Shown: one piece after another, positions 14,901-26,905 of the stretch
Numbering within the stretch: the stretch's first letter is position 1
Layout of the letters: every line of letters begins with the position of its first letter
From: Thermomonas brevis
GTDB lineage: Bacteria; Pseudomonadota; Gammaproteobacteria; Xanthomonadales; Xanthomonadaceae
Reading direction: 5' to 3'
Assembly (NCBI RefSeq): GCF_014395425.1
Contig: NZ_CP060711.1
Span: forward strand, 1,550,001 to 1,614,000
Length of the DNA: 64,000 nucleotides
Notes under the pieces: generated by a model
Told to the model about the DNA's origin: nothing
Seen by the model: the letters and a program-made list of their open reading frames with translations, nothing else
The model's database searches: none
Position numbers and translations under genes: made by a program

Positions 14901-17888
14901 TCAGAACTTGTAGCGCAGGCCCAGCATGTAACGCGGCCCGGTCTGCGTGGCAAGGAAGGTCTGCAGGTCGTTGCGTCCGTGCGTGCGCATGGTCGCGTCG
15001 GTCAGGTTGATCGCCTCGGCCATCAGGGTCAGGTGCTCGTTGAACTGGTAGCTGATATTGAGGTCGAGCTGGCCGTACGGATCGACGTAGATCGGGTTCG
15101 GCCGCCAGCTGTCCCAGGTGCTGGTCAGGAACTCGTCGCGCCAGTTGTAGGCCGCGCGGATCTGCCACGGCCCCTTGTCGTAGAAGCCAACCAGGTTCGC
15201 CGAATCGCTCAGGCCCACCAGCGGGAACTGCTCCTCGAGGTTGTAGTTGTCGTAAGTCAGGTCGGACTTGACGATGGTGTAGTTGGCGGACATGCCGAAG
15301 CCGCTGTCGCCGAACATGTGCTGCACGTTGAGCTCCCAGCCGCGCAGCATGTTCGAGTCCTTGTTGACCGGCACCGTGATGCGGAACACCGCCGACGGAT
15401 CGCCCGGCTGGCCGGCGATGGTGCCGGTGGGATTGCCGGATTGGTCGAGGCCCGTCACCGTCACGCCAGGATCGTTCGCGTGGTTGGTGAAGATGTATTG
15501 GCGCACGCAGGCGCGGAAATCGGTGCCGGCCGGATCGCAGCCGTTGGCCACCGCCTCGTTGAAGTAGGCGCCGCCGACCGGCGTGTGCAGGTCGGGATGG
15601 GTCAGTTCGATGCTGGACGTGCCGATGTAGTTGTCGATGTTCTTGCGGAACCAGCCCACCGACACGTAGCTCGCCTCGCCGTAGTACCACTCCAGCGACA
15701 GGTCGAAGTTGCGGGCCTCCAGCGGCTTCAGGCCAGGATCGCCCTGGTTGCCGGTGCCGCCTTCGTAGGCAGCGAACGAGTCGATGGTCTGGCCGCCCTG
15801 GATGTAGTTCCACTGCGGGCGGCCGATGCTCTCGCCGTAGCTGGCACGCAACATCACCTGGTCGGAAATCTCCAGGCCCAAGTCGAGGCTCGGCAGCCAG
15901 TACTTGTAGCTTCCCTTCAGCTCCGTGAAGTCGGGCGCGCCGTACTGCACCGAGAACTCGTTGCTGCCCGTCCACACCAGCCCGGTGGCGATCGGCACCA
16001 GCGCGCGCGACACCACGTCGGTCTTCTCGTAGCGCAGGCCTACCGCGGTGTGCAACGGCATTTTCTCGCCCCAGACGTTGCTCCACTGCGCATAGGCGCT
16101 CTGCGAGGTTTCGGTGGCGCGGCGATCGGTGGTGAATCCGGTCGGCGACAGGTAGGGCACGGCGTCGCCGCCGCGCGCGGCGATGGCGGCATCGCGCACC
16201 TTGTCGAAATCGAACACGAAGAACTGCCCGAACAGCGAATCGCTGTTGGAGAAGCTGCTGAAGTAGCGGCTCATGTCGTCGGCGATCCACAGATCGTCCG
16301 CGTAGTCCGCGGCGCCGCCGGCGAAGCCGCCCCAATCGTCGCGCTGGACGAAATTGTAGGCGGTTCGGTTTTTCACGCGTGTATGCGAAACGCCGAAGTC
16401 GAGCTTGGAATAATTCTGGAAGACGAACTGGCCGCGCACCTGGCCCTGGTCCACGTTCGACTTCATGTAGCTGTTGCGGAACGAGGAACCGGTGACCATC
16501 ATCGCGCTGGCCGGCACCTGGGTCATGCCGGCCGGCAGCTGCACGTTGAGGATCGGGAGGTCGCCGCTGTAATCCACGCTGGTCGTGCCGCGCACGAACG
16601 CCGCGGTGCCGATCACGTTATTGGAGCCGTACGGGCTGTCGGCGCCGGATTCGGCGCTGGAACTGTGGTAGTCGAACTCCAGGCTCAGCGCGTCGCTGGC
16701 CGCCCATTCCACGTTGAAGCCCAGCGACTTGTTCTCGTTCTTGGTCGCGAACAGCGCGCCGGCCATCGCCAGGTCGGCGCCGTTGGCGGCTTCGGTGTAG
16801 GTGATCGGCGCGGCGACCGGGCCGTCCGTCCACGAGGTCGCGGTGGCGAGCTGGTTGAACCAAGTGGACAGTTCGTGCCGGCGCTGCTGGATGCGGTTCT
16901 CGGAGAAGGTGTAGTCGAGCGTGGCGGTGATGCTGTCGGTCGCCTTGAACTGCAGCGTGGCCTGCGCGTTGGTGCGCTTGCGTTTCACCGCGTTCAGTGC
17001 ATACAGCATGTTCTGCGGCAGCGAATAGACGTCGCCCGCGCCCGGCGGATTGGTCGCGTTGGCGGCGGGGCCGGGCTGGCTCAACGGCCCGCACCACTTC
17101 GGGCAGGCGTACCAGCCGCCGGCGGCGCCGGCTTCGTTGTAGCCGAGGTCGCGATCCTGGTAGCTGCCGGTCAGGGCGAAGCCGAAGCGGCCGTCGGCGA
17201 AGGTACGGCTGAAGATGCCGGAGTATTCGCCGGTCCACGAACTTCCCTTCATCACGTCCGGCAGGTTGCCCGCGGAGGTGTCGTGCACGGCCTTGACGCC
17301 GAAACTCGCCAGCGGCCCGCTTTCCAGCGGCCGGGTGGTCTTGATGTTGATGGTCGCGCCGATGCCGCCGGTGGGCGTGGCGGCGCGGCTGGTCTTGTAG
17401 ACCTCGACGCCGGAAATCGCCTCGGACGCCAGGTTGGCAAAGTCGAACGCGCGCGAGTTGGAGGCATTGGTGGCCTCGATGCTGGAAGCGGGCATCTGCC
17501 GGCCGTTGAGCAGCACCAGGTTGAAGTCGGGGCCGACGCCGCGCACCGTCACCTTCGAGCCTTCGCCCATCGAGCGGTCGATCGACACGCCGGTGATGCG
17601 CTGCAGGGATTCGGCGAGGTTGGTGTCCGGAAACTTGCCGATGTCCTCGGCCACGATGCCGTCCACTACGCCCTGCGAGTCGCGCTTGAGGTTCATCGAC
17701 GACTGCATGCTGCCGCGGATGCCTTTCACCACCACGGTGTCCAGGTCCTTGGCTTCCTTGTCGTCCGCCTGGGCGGAGTTCGACGACTGTGCCTGTGCGG
17801 CTTCCTGCGCCAATGCGGGCGCACCCAGCGCGAACAGCATGGCGGTGGCGAGCAGGCGCTTTCTGGGTGCTGCGTGACGGTGCTTCAT
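14901..17888 (-). CDS. TonB-dependent receptor, Xanthomonas/Caulobacter type (glucan-locus)
   Basis: The protein has 995 residues. ATG 17888 is preceded by GGAGGGGAGAAGACC and begins the signal peptide (MKHRHAAPRKRLLATAMLFA to about 28). The TonB-box/plug region follows: DLDTVVVKGIRGSMQSSMNL, EDIGKFPDTNLAESLQRITG and VRGVGPDFNLVLLNGRQMP. A long 22-strand barrel ends in the aromatic RYMLGLRYKF, as outer-membrane proteins do. This layout is the large oligosaccharide-type receptor class of Xanthomonas and Caulobacter. A LacI-type operator lies 108 bases upstream of the start, next to the regulator gene. It probably takes up beta-glucan oligosaccharides for the GH3/GH16 enzymes (inference from context). 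Confidence 0.93.
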   Translation of the reverse strand: MKHRHAAPRKRLLATAMLFALGAPALAQEAAQAQSSNSAQADDKEAKDLDTVVVKGIRGSMQSSMNLKRDSQGVVDGIVAEDIGKFPDTNLAESLQRITGVSIDRSMGEGSKVTVRGVGPDFNLVLLNGRQMPASSIEATNASNSRAFDFANLASEAISGVEVYKTSRAATPTGGIGATINIKTTRPLESGPLASFGVKAVHDTSAGNLPDVMKGSSWTGEYSGIFSRTFADGRFGFALTGSYQDRDLGYNEAGAAGGWYACPKWCGPLSQPGPAANATNPPGAGDVYSLPQNMLYALNAVKRKRTNAQATLQFKATDSITATLDYTFSENRIQQRRHELSTWFNQLATATSWTDGPVAAPITYTEAANGADLAMAGALFATKNENKSLGFNVEWAASDALSLEFDYHSSSAESGADSPYGSNNVIGTAAFVRGTTSVDYSGDLPILNVQLPAGMTQVPASAMMVTGSSFRNSYMKSNVDQGQVRGQFVFQNYSKLDFGVSHTRVKNRTAYNFVQRDDWGGFAGGAADYADDLWIADDMSRYFSSFSNSDSLFGQFFVFDFDKVRDAAIAARGGDAVPYLSPTGFTTDRRATETSQSAYAQWSNVWGEKMPLHTAVGLRYEKTDVVSRALVPIATGLVWTGSNEFSVQYGAPDFTELKGSYKYWLPSLDLGLEISDQVMLRASYGESIGRPQWNYIQGGQTIDSFAAYEGGTGNQGDPGLKPLEARNFDLSLEWYYGEASYVSVGWFRKNIDNYIGTSSIELTHPDLHTPVGGAYFNEAVANGCDPAGTDFRACVRQYIFTNHANDPGVTVTGLDQSGNPTGTIAGQPGDPSAVFRITVPVNKDSNMLRGWELNVQHMFGDSGFGMSANYTIVKSDLTYDNYNLEEQFPLVGLSDSANLVGFYDKGPWQIRAAYNWRDEFLTSTWDSWRPNPIYVDPYGQLDLNISYQFNEHLTLMAEAINLTDATMRTHGRNDLQTFLATQTGPRYMLGLRYKF

Positions 17889-17995
17889 GGTCTTCTCCCC
17901 TCCAGGATTCGCATGAACGGATTGATGAGTGCCGGGGAAGCGGCGGGTACCGAGCGCCACCTCCCCGGTGTCGCGCCGGCATTAGGAAGGCAATA

Positions 17996-18009
17996 TGACA
18001 GCGTTGTCA
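17996..18009. promoter_or_regulatory. LacI-type operator before the TonB receptor
   Basis: TGACAGCGTTGTCA is a near-perfect palindrome with a central CG, identical in its core to the site at 12101-12118. It lies in the 265-base gap between the regulator gene and the receptor, 108 bases upstream of the receptor start. Confidence 0.75.
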
Positions 18010-18153
18010 AATTGCGGCGCAGCAGAGAACGCAAATGGCGCCGCAATGCGGAATCCGGAGAAATTCTTGCTGCGCTGCAAAAGGGAAAGCAGGCCGATGA
18101 AGGGCGACTTCCCTGTCCCCATCGACATAGTGAGGTGCAGAAAACGCCGCTTC

Positions 18154-19215
18154 CTATGCGCCGACCGGCCCCGTCGAACGCCGCAATTGCAGCGTGTACG
18201 GCACGTCCACGATCCCGCCCGCCCCCAGCTCGCGGATGTCCTTGAGCAGCTCCGCCGCCGCCAGCCGGCCCATGTCGCGGGTGGACTGGCGGATGGTGGT
18301 CAGCGCGGGGTGGATCTGGCGCGCGATCGGCGTGTCGTCGAAGCCGCAGACCGACACGTCGCGCGGCACCGACAGCCCGCGCTCGCCGATGGCGCAGATC
18401 GCGCCGGCGGCCATGTCGTCGTTGGCGGCGAAGATCGCGGTCGGCGGGCGCTCCAGATCGAGCAGGCGGTGGGTGGCGGCGACGCCGGATTCGTAGGAGA
18501 ACTCGCCTTCCACCACCAGCGCCGGGTCGTAGCGCAGGCCGGCGCGGCGCAGGCCCTCGCGGTAGCCGGCCAGCCGCCAGCCGCTGGCTCCGTGCGCGGC
18601 GTGGCCCATGACGTGGCCGATCCGCTGGTGCCCCAATGCGGCCAGGTGCGCCATCAGCTCGCAGACCGCGCCGTATTCGTCCACCACCACGCCGACGTGG
18701 CGGTTCTGCTCCTTGGCGGAGATGCTGGCGTAGGGAATGCCGAGCTCCTCCAGGCGGCGCAGCAGGGCCACGTGGTCGGTGATCGGCGGGGTCAGCACCA
18801 CGCCGTCCAGCTGCGACTGCAGCACCAGCGCCTCGACCTTCTCGACCAGGTCGTCGGCGCCGTAGCTCAGCGGCGCCAGCATCAGGTTGTAGTGCTGCGC
18901 CTGGCAGGCGTCCAGCACGCCCATCTCGATTTCCATCAGGTAGTTGGCGGACGGGTTGTCGAACAGCAGCGCCACCAGGTACGAGCGCCGCCCGGCCAAC
19001 ACCCGCGCCGAGGGCAGCGGGCGGTAGCGCAGCGTCTCCACCGCCGCCTCGACCCGCTGGCGGGTGCGCTCGGACACGTTCGGCTCGTTGTTGAGCACGC
19101 GCGAGACGGTCTTCATCGACACGCCCGCGCGCTCGGCCACGTCCTCGATGCGCACGCGGCCGGCCTTGGGCCTGCCGACGGCGTCGTCGCTTCCTTCGCG
19201 CTTCCTGTTGCCCAT
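18154..19215 (-). CDS. LacI/GalR-family transcriptional regulator
   Basis: The protein has 353 residues from ATG 19215, with GGAAGG just upstream. The N-terminal helix-turn-helix reads VRIEDVAERAGVSMKTVSRV followed by LNN (about 20-42), then the hinge region SARVLAGRRSYLVALLF. The periplasmic-binding-protein-like effector domain follows, with IFAANDDMAAGAICAIGERG (about 270) and CGFDDTPIARQIHPALTTI. It lies between its presumed targets, the TonB receptor (same strand) and the GH3 gene (divergent). Its probable operators at 12101, 17996 and 19354 define a small local regulon for a sugar polymer. It is most likely a repressor released by a glucan-derived sugar. Confidence 0.93.
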   Translation of the reverse strand: MGNRKREGSDDAVGRPKAGRVRIEDVAERAGVSMKTVSRVLNNEPNVSERTRQRVEAAVETLRYRPLPSARVLAGRRSYLVALLFDNPSANYLMEIEMGVLDACQAQHYNLMLAPLSYGADDLVEKVEALVLQSQLDGVVLTPPITDHVALLRRLEELGIPYASISAKEQNRHVGVVVDEYGAVCELMAHLAALGHQRIGHVMGHAAHGASGWRLAGYREGLRRAGLRYDPALVVEGEFSYESGVAATHRLLDLERPPTAIFAANDDMAAGAICAIGERGLSVPRDVSVCGFDDTPIARQIHPALTTIRQSTRDMGRLAAAELLKDIRELGAGGIVDVPYTLQLRRSTGPVGA

Positions 19216-19353
19216 AACCTTCCGATTCGACTTCCGGTTCCGACCGCCGGCCCCTGCGCCGGCTGCATGCGGGCGCTGCCGCCACCTTACCCGCCGCGGC
19301 ATGCCGCTATGCAACAAGCCATCGCGGGCCGCAGCCGCTATTCTGCGGCCACG

Positions 19354-19367
19354 TGACAACGCTGTCA
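19354..19367. promoter_or_regulatory. LacI-type operator before the GH3 gene
   Basis: TGACAACGCTGTCA is the third copy of the TGACA-R-CG-Y-TGTCA palindrome. It lies 60 bases before the GH3 start and 139 bases before the divergent regulator start, so it could also mediate autoregulation. Confidence 0.75.
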
Positions 19368-19426
19368 TGGCGCCCTGCACCAAATCTTCCGTCGCCGCCC
19401 ATCGAACCCTCAGGAGCCCGCCGTCC

Positions 19427-22006
<2,580 letters not shown>

Positions 22007-22008
22007 GC

Positions 22009-23034
22009 ATGCACGCGCTCGCGCTCGCCGCAGCCCTGCTCGCACCCGGCGGTGGCGCCGCCGCCGGGTCGGGCGCGGGCTGGACGCTGGTCTGGCAGGA
22101 CGAATTCGACGGCGAGGCCATCGACCTGTCGAAGTGGGACCTGGAGGAAAACTGCTGGGGCGGCGGCAACCACGAGTCGCAGTGCTACACCCGCCGCCGC
22201 GACCGCCATCCGCGCGCCAACGCCTTCCTCGCGGACGGCCTGCTGCACATCGTGGCGCGCCGGGAGCGCTACACTGCGTCGGCAGCGCCGGACGGCGGCG
22301 GCAAGGCGATGGCCACCCTGCCCTACACCTCGGCGCGGCTGCGCACCCGGCACCGGCAGGAATGGACGTTCGGCCGCTTCGAGATCCGCGCGCGGCTGCC
22401 GCGCGGGCAGGGCAGCTGGCCGGCGATCTGGATGCTGCCCACCGGCTCGCCCTACGGCGCGTGGGCATCGTCGGGCGAAATCGACATCATGGAGGCGGTG
22501 AACCTGGGCGCGCCCTCGGACGAACCCGGCGTCGCGCCCGGCACGCCGGAGACGCGCGTGCACGGCACCCTGCACTACGGCCGCACGCCGCCCGGCAACG
22601 TGCACACGGGCACCTGGCACCGGCTGCCCGACGGCGCCAATCCCGCCGACGATTTCCACGTCTATGCGCTGGAATGGGAAGCCGGCGAGATCCGCTGGTA
22701 TGTCGACGGCGTGCACTACGCGACCCAGCGCGCGGACGGCTGGTGGTCGCAGCTGCGCAAGGACGGCCGGTGGAGCGATCCGCCGGCCGGCGCGCCGTTC
22801 GATGCGGCGTCGAAGTACCACCTGCTGCTCAACCTCGCGGTCGGCGGCGACTGGGCCGGCAAGGTCAACGCAACCGGCATCGACGAGGCCGCGTTCCCGC
22901 AGGCGATGCTGGTGGACTACGTGCGCGTGTACCGCTGCGGCGCGGGCAGGCCCGACGGCAGCGGCTGCGCGACCGTCGGCGCGGACGCGAAACTGGTGGC
23001 GCCGGAACCCGCGCAGCGCCGGCCGCTGCCGTAG
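22009..23034 (+). CDS. GH16 endo-beta-glucanase (laminarinase/lichenase-like)
   Basis: The protein has 341 residues. A short signal peptide (to about residue 21) precedes one GH16 jelly-roll domain. LVWQDEFDGEAIDLSKWDLE opens it. YTSARLRTRHRQEWTFGRFE and ARLPRGQGSWPAIWMLP precede the catalytic motif SGEIDIMEAV (E-x-D-x-x-E, about 157-162), which supplies nucleophile and acid/base. It would cut internal beta-1,3 or mixed 1,3/1,4 bonds, giving oligomers for the TonB receptor and GH3 enzyme. Its ATG lies two bases after the GH3 stop, so translation is probably coupled. The exact glucan (laminarin or cereal beta-glucan) is not determined. Confidence 0.9.
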   Translation: MHALALAAALLAPGGGAAAGSGAGWTLVWQDEFDGEAIDLSKWDLEENCWGGGNHESQCYTRRRDRHPRANAFLADGLLHIVARRERYTASAAPDGGGKAMATLPYTSARLRTRHRQEWTFGRFEIRARLPRGQGSWPAIWMLPTGSPYGAWASSGEIDIMEAVNLGAPSDEPGVAPGTPETRVHGTLHYGRTPPGNVHTGTWHRLPDGANPADDFHVYALEWEAGEIRWYVDGVHYATQRADGWWSQLRKDGRWSDPPAGAPFDAASKYHLLLNLAVGGDWAGKVNATGIDEAAFPQAMLVDYVRVYRCGAGRPDGSGCATVGADAKLVAPEPAQRRPLP

Positions 23035-23050
23035 CGAGCCCGCCCTTGCC

Positions 23051-23173
23051 CGTCATTCCCGCGAAGGCGGGCCGCTTTTGACAGACGAACGTCTGTCCCA
23101 TCCAGCCTTTGCTCTTGCCATTTGTTCGAACTGGCAACGTCAAGAGCTGGATTCTCGCCTTCGCGGGAATGAC
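23051..23173. repeat. Long REP-type element with inner palindrome
   Basis: The outer arms CGTCATTCCCGCGAAGGCGGG and, at the right end, GCCTTCGCGGGAATGAC are inverted copies. Inside is a second palindrome, GACAGACGAACGTCTGTC (23080-23097). The same inner motif occurs in the element at 40905-41045, so these two form a longer subfamily. It lies between the GH16 and glutathione transferase genes. Confidence 0.8.
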
Positions 23174-23256
23174 CAATCGGTAATCGCAACGCGATGTTGC
23201 CTCCAACGCAACGCTGCCGGCGCTAGAGTGGCGCTCCCACGCACGGAGCATCCGCG

Positions 23257-23976
23257 ATGATCGACCTGTACTACTGGCCCACGCCGAACGGCCACAAGGT
23301 GACGTTGTTCCTGGAGGAAGCCGGGCTGGACTACGCGATCAAGCCGGTGGACATCGGCAAGGGCGCGCAGTTCGAACCGGACTACCTGGCGATCTCGCCG
23401 AACAACAAGATGCCGGCGATCGTCGACCGCGCCCCGGCCGACGGCGGCGCGCCGATCCCGATGTTCGAGTCCGGCGCGATCCTGCTCTACCTCGCCAACA
23501 AGACCGGCCGCTTCCTCGGCATCCCCGAGGGCGCGGATGCGCCGACCGCGCTGCGCCAGCGCATCGCCGTGAACGAATGGCTGTTCTGGCAGATGGCCGG
23601 GCTCGGCCCGATGACCGGGCAGTACGGCCACTTCCACGTGTATGCGCCGGAGGACATCGCCTACGCGAAGGAGCGCTACCGCAAGGAAACCGAGCGCCTG
23701 CTCGGCGTGCTCGACAAGCGGCTGGAAGGCCGCGCCTTCATCGCCGGCGGCGACTACAGCATCGCCGACATGGCCGCGTATCCGTGGATCAATCCGTACA
23801 CGAAGGCGCCGCTGGACATCACCCGCTTCCCCAACGTCGAGCGCTGGCATTCCGACATCGCCGCGCGCCCGGCCACGCAGCGCGCCTACGCGCTGTCGAA
23901 GCAGGTCAACCCGGACGCGGGCAAGCCGCTGAGCGACGAGGAAAAGAAGATCCTGTTCGGACAGGGCGCGCGCTGA
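23257..23976 (+). CDS. Glutathione S-transferase family protein, YfcG/YghU-like
   Basis: The protein has 239 residues. The N-terminal thioredoxin-like domain begins [20 protein letters not shown]. It has the cis-Pro element NNKMPAIVD (about 49-57) and [11 protein letters not shown], which binds the glutathione gamma-glutamyl group. The all-alpha C-terminal domain contains [15 protein letters not shown]. The TPNGHK active-site region resembles E. coli YfcG/YghU, which act as glutathione-dependent disulfide oxidoreductases. It stands alone, with a REP element upstream and convergent genes to its right. Confidence 0.9.
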   Translation: MIDLYYWPTPNGHKVTLFLEEAGLDYAIKPVDIGKGAQFEPDYLAISPNNKMPAIVDRAPADGGAPIPMFESGAILLYLANKTGRFLGIPEGADAPTALRQRIAVNEWLFWQMAGLGPMTGQYGHFHVYAPEDIAYAKERYRKETERLLGVLDKRLEGRAFIAGGDYSIADMAAYPWINPYTKAPLDITRFPNVERWHSDIAARPATQRAYALSKQVNPDAGKPLSDEEKKILFGQGAR

Positions 23977-24076
23977 GGCCGGAGACGGCGACGGCGCCCT
24001 GCGGCGCCGTCGCTGCATGCCATCGAGGATCAGGCCATCCAGCCACGTCCCGAAGGGACGCATGCCGAACGCCTCG

Positions 24077-24442
24077 CTACACCCACACGTCGTTGCGCGC
24101 GGTATAGGCGCCGCCCGCATCGCCCGTGTTGACCACGCCGCGCGGCTCGACCAGCAGCACGCAGCATTCCTGCGGCGCCACCGGGCGGTGTTCGACGCCT
24201 TTCGGCACGACGTACATCTCGCCGGCGGCGAGCGGCACCGTTCCGTCCCGGAACTCGAGCGCCATCGCGCCGGAAAGGACGATGAAGACCTCGTCGGTCT
24301 CCGCGTGCGAATGCCAGACGAACTCGCCCTGGAACTTGGCCAGCTTGAACTGGTAGTCGTTCATCTCCGCGATGACGCGGGGCGACCAGTGCTCCGAGAA
24401 CCGGACCAGCTTGGCCTCGAAGTTGATCGCCCCGTCGCGCAT
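24077..24442 (-). CDS. Small cupin-domain protein
   Basis: This 121-residue single-domain cupin has [20 protein letters not shown] (motif 1: His-x-His-x5-Glu, about 44-56) and [16 protein letters not shown] (motif 2, with Gly, Pro and His). A metal site is therefore complete. It is followed by a short tail ending NDVWV. Its ATG overlaps the stop of the upstream peptidase gene (TGATG), indicating translational coupling. Such small cupins may be mannose-6-phosphate isomerase-like or metal-binding regulators. The reaction here is unknown. Confidence 0.83.
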   Translation of the reverse strand: MRDGAINFEAKLVRFSEHWSPRVIAEMNDYQFKLAKFQGEFVWHSHAETDEVFIVLSGAMALEFRDGTVPLAAGEMYVVPKGVEHRPVAPQECCVLLVEPRGVVNTGDAGGAYTARNDVWV

Positions 24443-26775
24443 CACATGCCCGCCGGCTTCAGCTCGAACTGCGTCGGCGGCTCCACGCCGAGCAGGTTCT
24501 TCACGAAGTAGTCCCAGCGCCGGCGCATCACGTAGTAGCTGTCCGCGCCGAAGCCGTGGCGGGCGTGCGGCAGCAGCAGCAGGTCGAAGTCCTTGTTGGC
24601 CTTCATCAGCGCATCGACCACCTGCAGGGTGGACTGCGGCGGCACGTTGTCGTCCATCAGGCCGTGCAAGAGGAACAGCTTGCCCTTCAGGTTCTTCGCC
24701 TTGGGCGCGTTGTCCTGACCGGTGTAGTTGGTGGTGCCGTCGGTTTTCTTCTCCAGCAGGCCGTGGTAGCGCTCGGCCCAGTCGTCCTCGTAGGTGAGGT
24801 TGTCGTGGTTGCCGGATTCGGCGATGCCGACCTTGTACACGTCCGGGTAGCCGAACATCGCCGCCACGGTGGCGTTGCCGCCGCCGGAATGGCCCCACAT
24901 GCCGGTGCGGGTGGCGTCGATCCACGGGTACTTCGCGGCCAGCTGCTTCAGCGCGGCCACCTGGTCCGGCAGGGTGTTGTCGACCATGTTGCCGTACCAC
25001 GCGTCCTGGAAGGACTTGCTGCGCAGCGGCGTGCCCATGCCGTCCACGGCGATGACGATGAAGCCCAGCTCCGCCAGCGCCTGGTGGTCGCCGTGCGCGG
25101 CCATGAAGCTGCGGCTGCGCACCGAACCGACCTGCGGACCGGGGTAGATGTAGGTGACGATCGGGTACTTCTTCGACGCATCGAAGTTCGACGGCTTGAA
25201 CATCTGGCCGTACAGGTCGGTCTTGCCGTCGCGCGCCTTGACCGTGAACGACTCCGGCGCGACCCAGCCCGCCGCCTTCAGGCGCGACAGATCGGCGCGG
25301 GCCAGTTCGGCGACCTGCTTGCCGTCGCCGTCGCGCACCACCGCCACCGGCGCGGTGTCGATGGTCGAATAGACATCGACGAAATGCTTGCCGTCGTCCG
25401 CCAGGGTGACCGCGTGGTTGGCGTTCTCCGGCGTCAGCAGCTGCACGTCGCCGCCATCCATGCCGACCTTGTAGAGGTACACGAAGTAGGGATCGCGCCC
25501 CGCCTCATGGCCGACGCCGCGAATCCACAGCGTCCGGCTGGCCGGATCGAGCCGCACGATCTGGGTGACGTTCCAGTCGCCGCTGGTGATCTGGCGCTTT
25601 TCCTTGCCGGTGGCGAGGTCGTGCAGGTACAGGTGGCCCCAGTCGGACTTCTGGCTGAACCACAGGAACTCGTTGCTCTCCGGCAGATAGCGCCAGTTCA
25701 CCGAATCCAGCGCGGGCGCGCTCTGGTACTGCGTCGCCACGGTTTCCTTGTACACGTCGCGCACCTTGCCGGTGGCGGCGTCGGCCACGCGCAGCTGCGC
25801 CGACTTGTGGCCGCGGTCGGTGCTGACGAAGGCCAGCGTCTTGCCGTCCTTCGCCCACTGCACGTCTTCCCAGCCGTCGTTGCAGACCACGTCGTCCGCG
25901 CAGGTGGAGCGGTGCTGGTCCGGCGGCATCTGCAGGCGCACGACCTGCGGCTTGGCGCCGGACAGGTCGATCACCACGCGCTCGATCATGGTCACGTCCG
26001 CGTCGCCCGCGAACGGATACTTCCACTGCTCGACCTTGGGCGCGCCGACGCCGGTGCCCACCAGCGTCATCGTGCTGGTCTTGCGCTGGTCCTGCTGGAA
26101 GGTGGCGAGCTTGCTGCCGTCCGGCGACCACACCACGACGGCGTTGTCGGTGTGCTTCCAGCCGGCGTTGTCGGTGGCGTAGCCGTAGTCCGCCTTGCCG
26201 TCGAAGGTGAGCTGGGTTTCCTTGCCGCTGGCGACGTCGCGCAGCCACAGGTTCCAGTCGCGCACGAAGGCTTCGCGGCTGCCGTCGGGCGAAGCCGCGC
26301 CCGGCTCGCTGCCGGACTTCGCCTTGGCCTGCGCCACCGCCGTGCAGGCGGTCACTTCGCAGCGGAACGCGTTGCCGCCGAACAGGCTGGTCAGCGTCAG
26401 CGAGCCGTCGGCGTTGCGCTTCACCGTCATCGGCGGCAGCTTGTCCGCCTGCACCGGCCGGCCCTTGCCGCCGGCGGCCGCGTTCATCGCGTCGGCCAGC
26501 GCCTTGGCGTCGAAGGCCGGCGCGGTCTTGCCGGTGGCCGGATCGAAGCGCAGCGCGCGGGTCTTGCCCTCGGCCTGCTCGCGGTACACCAGGCTGCCGT
26601 CGTCCAGCCAGCTCGCGCCGCTCACCATGTGATCGACCAGCGGCCCGGTGCGATCGCCCAGCATCTTCGCCGCGCGCTCGTAGTCCGCCGCCGTCACCGT
26701 CTGCGCCATTGCCGTGCCCGCGCCGCCCATCAGCAGCGCGCCCAGCAGCCAGACCGCATTCGAATGTCCTGCCAT
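24442..26775 (-). CDS. S9 family dipeptidyl peptidase IV-like serine peptidase
   Basis: The protein has 777 residues from ATG 26775, which begins the signal peptide [20 protein letters not shown] (cleavage near AMAQ). A seven/eight-bladed beta-propeller (about 60-500) is followed by an alpha/beta hydrolase domain. The catalytic Ser is in [17 protein letters not shown] (about 630), Asp in [12 protein letters not shown] (about 707) and His in ARHGFG (about 739). It should release X-Pro dipeptides in the periplasm, a common activity in Xanthomonadales grown on proteins. It overlaps the cupin gene downstream by one base and diverges from xanB2. Confidence 0.92.
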   Translation of the reverse strand: MAGHSNAVWLLGALLMGGAGTAMAQTVTAADYERAAKMLGDRTGPLVDHMVSGASWLDDGSLVYREQAEGKTRALRFDPATGKTAPAFDAKALADAMNAAAGGKGRPVQADKLPPMTVKRNADGSLTLTSLFGGNAFRCEVTACTAVAQAKAKSGSEPGAASPDGSREAFVRDWNLWLRDVASGKETQLTFDGKADYGYATDNAGWKHTDNAVVVWSPDGSKLATFQQDQRKTSTMTLVGTGVGAPKVEQWKYPFAGDADVTMIERVVIDLSGAKPQVVRLQMPPDQHRSTCADDVVCNDGWEDVQWAKDGKTLAFVSTDRGHKSAQLRVADAATGKVRDVYKETVATQYQSAPALDSVNWRYLPESNEFLWFSQKSDWGHLYLHDLATGKEKRQITSGDWNVTQIVRLDPASRTLWIRGVGHEAGRDPYFVYLYKVGMDGGDVQLLTPENANHAVTLADDGKHFVDVYSTIDTAPVAVVRDGDGKQVAELARADLSRLKAAGWVAPESFTVKARDGKTDLYGQMFKPSNFDASKKYPIVTYIYPGPQVGSVRSRSFMAAHGDHQALAELGFIVIAVDGMGTPLRSKSFQDAWYGNMVDNTLPDQVAALKQLAAKYPWIDATRTGMWGHSGGGNATVAAMFGYPDVYKVGIAESGNHDNLTYEDDWAERYHGLLEKKTDGTTNYTGQDNAPKAKNLKGKLFLLHGLMDDNVPPQSTLQVVDALMKANKDFDLLLLPHARHGFGADSYYVMRRRWDYFVKNLLGVEPPTQFELKPAGM

Positions 26776-26905
26776 CGCATCCCCGTGAAGTCCTCGCGCC
26801 CGTGCGCAGTCCTCCGATCCTAGCGCGCCGGCGCATCCGGCACCCGTGCCGTTGGTGGGGTCGGCACGGGGTGCGGCGGGCCGGCGCGGTATCATCCGCG
26901 CCCTG

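Noticed and set aside
14592..18245. Plus-strand frame antisense to the TonB receptor
   Set aside because: Antisense shadow with Val/Arg/His-rich composition; the minus strand has complete receptor motifs.
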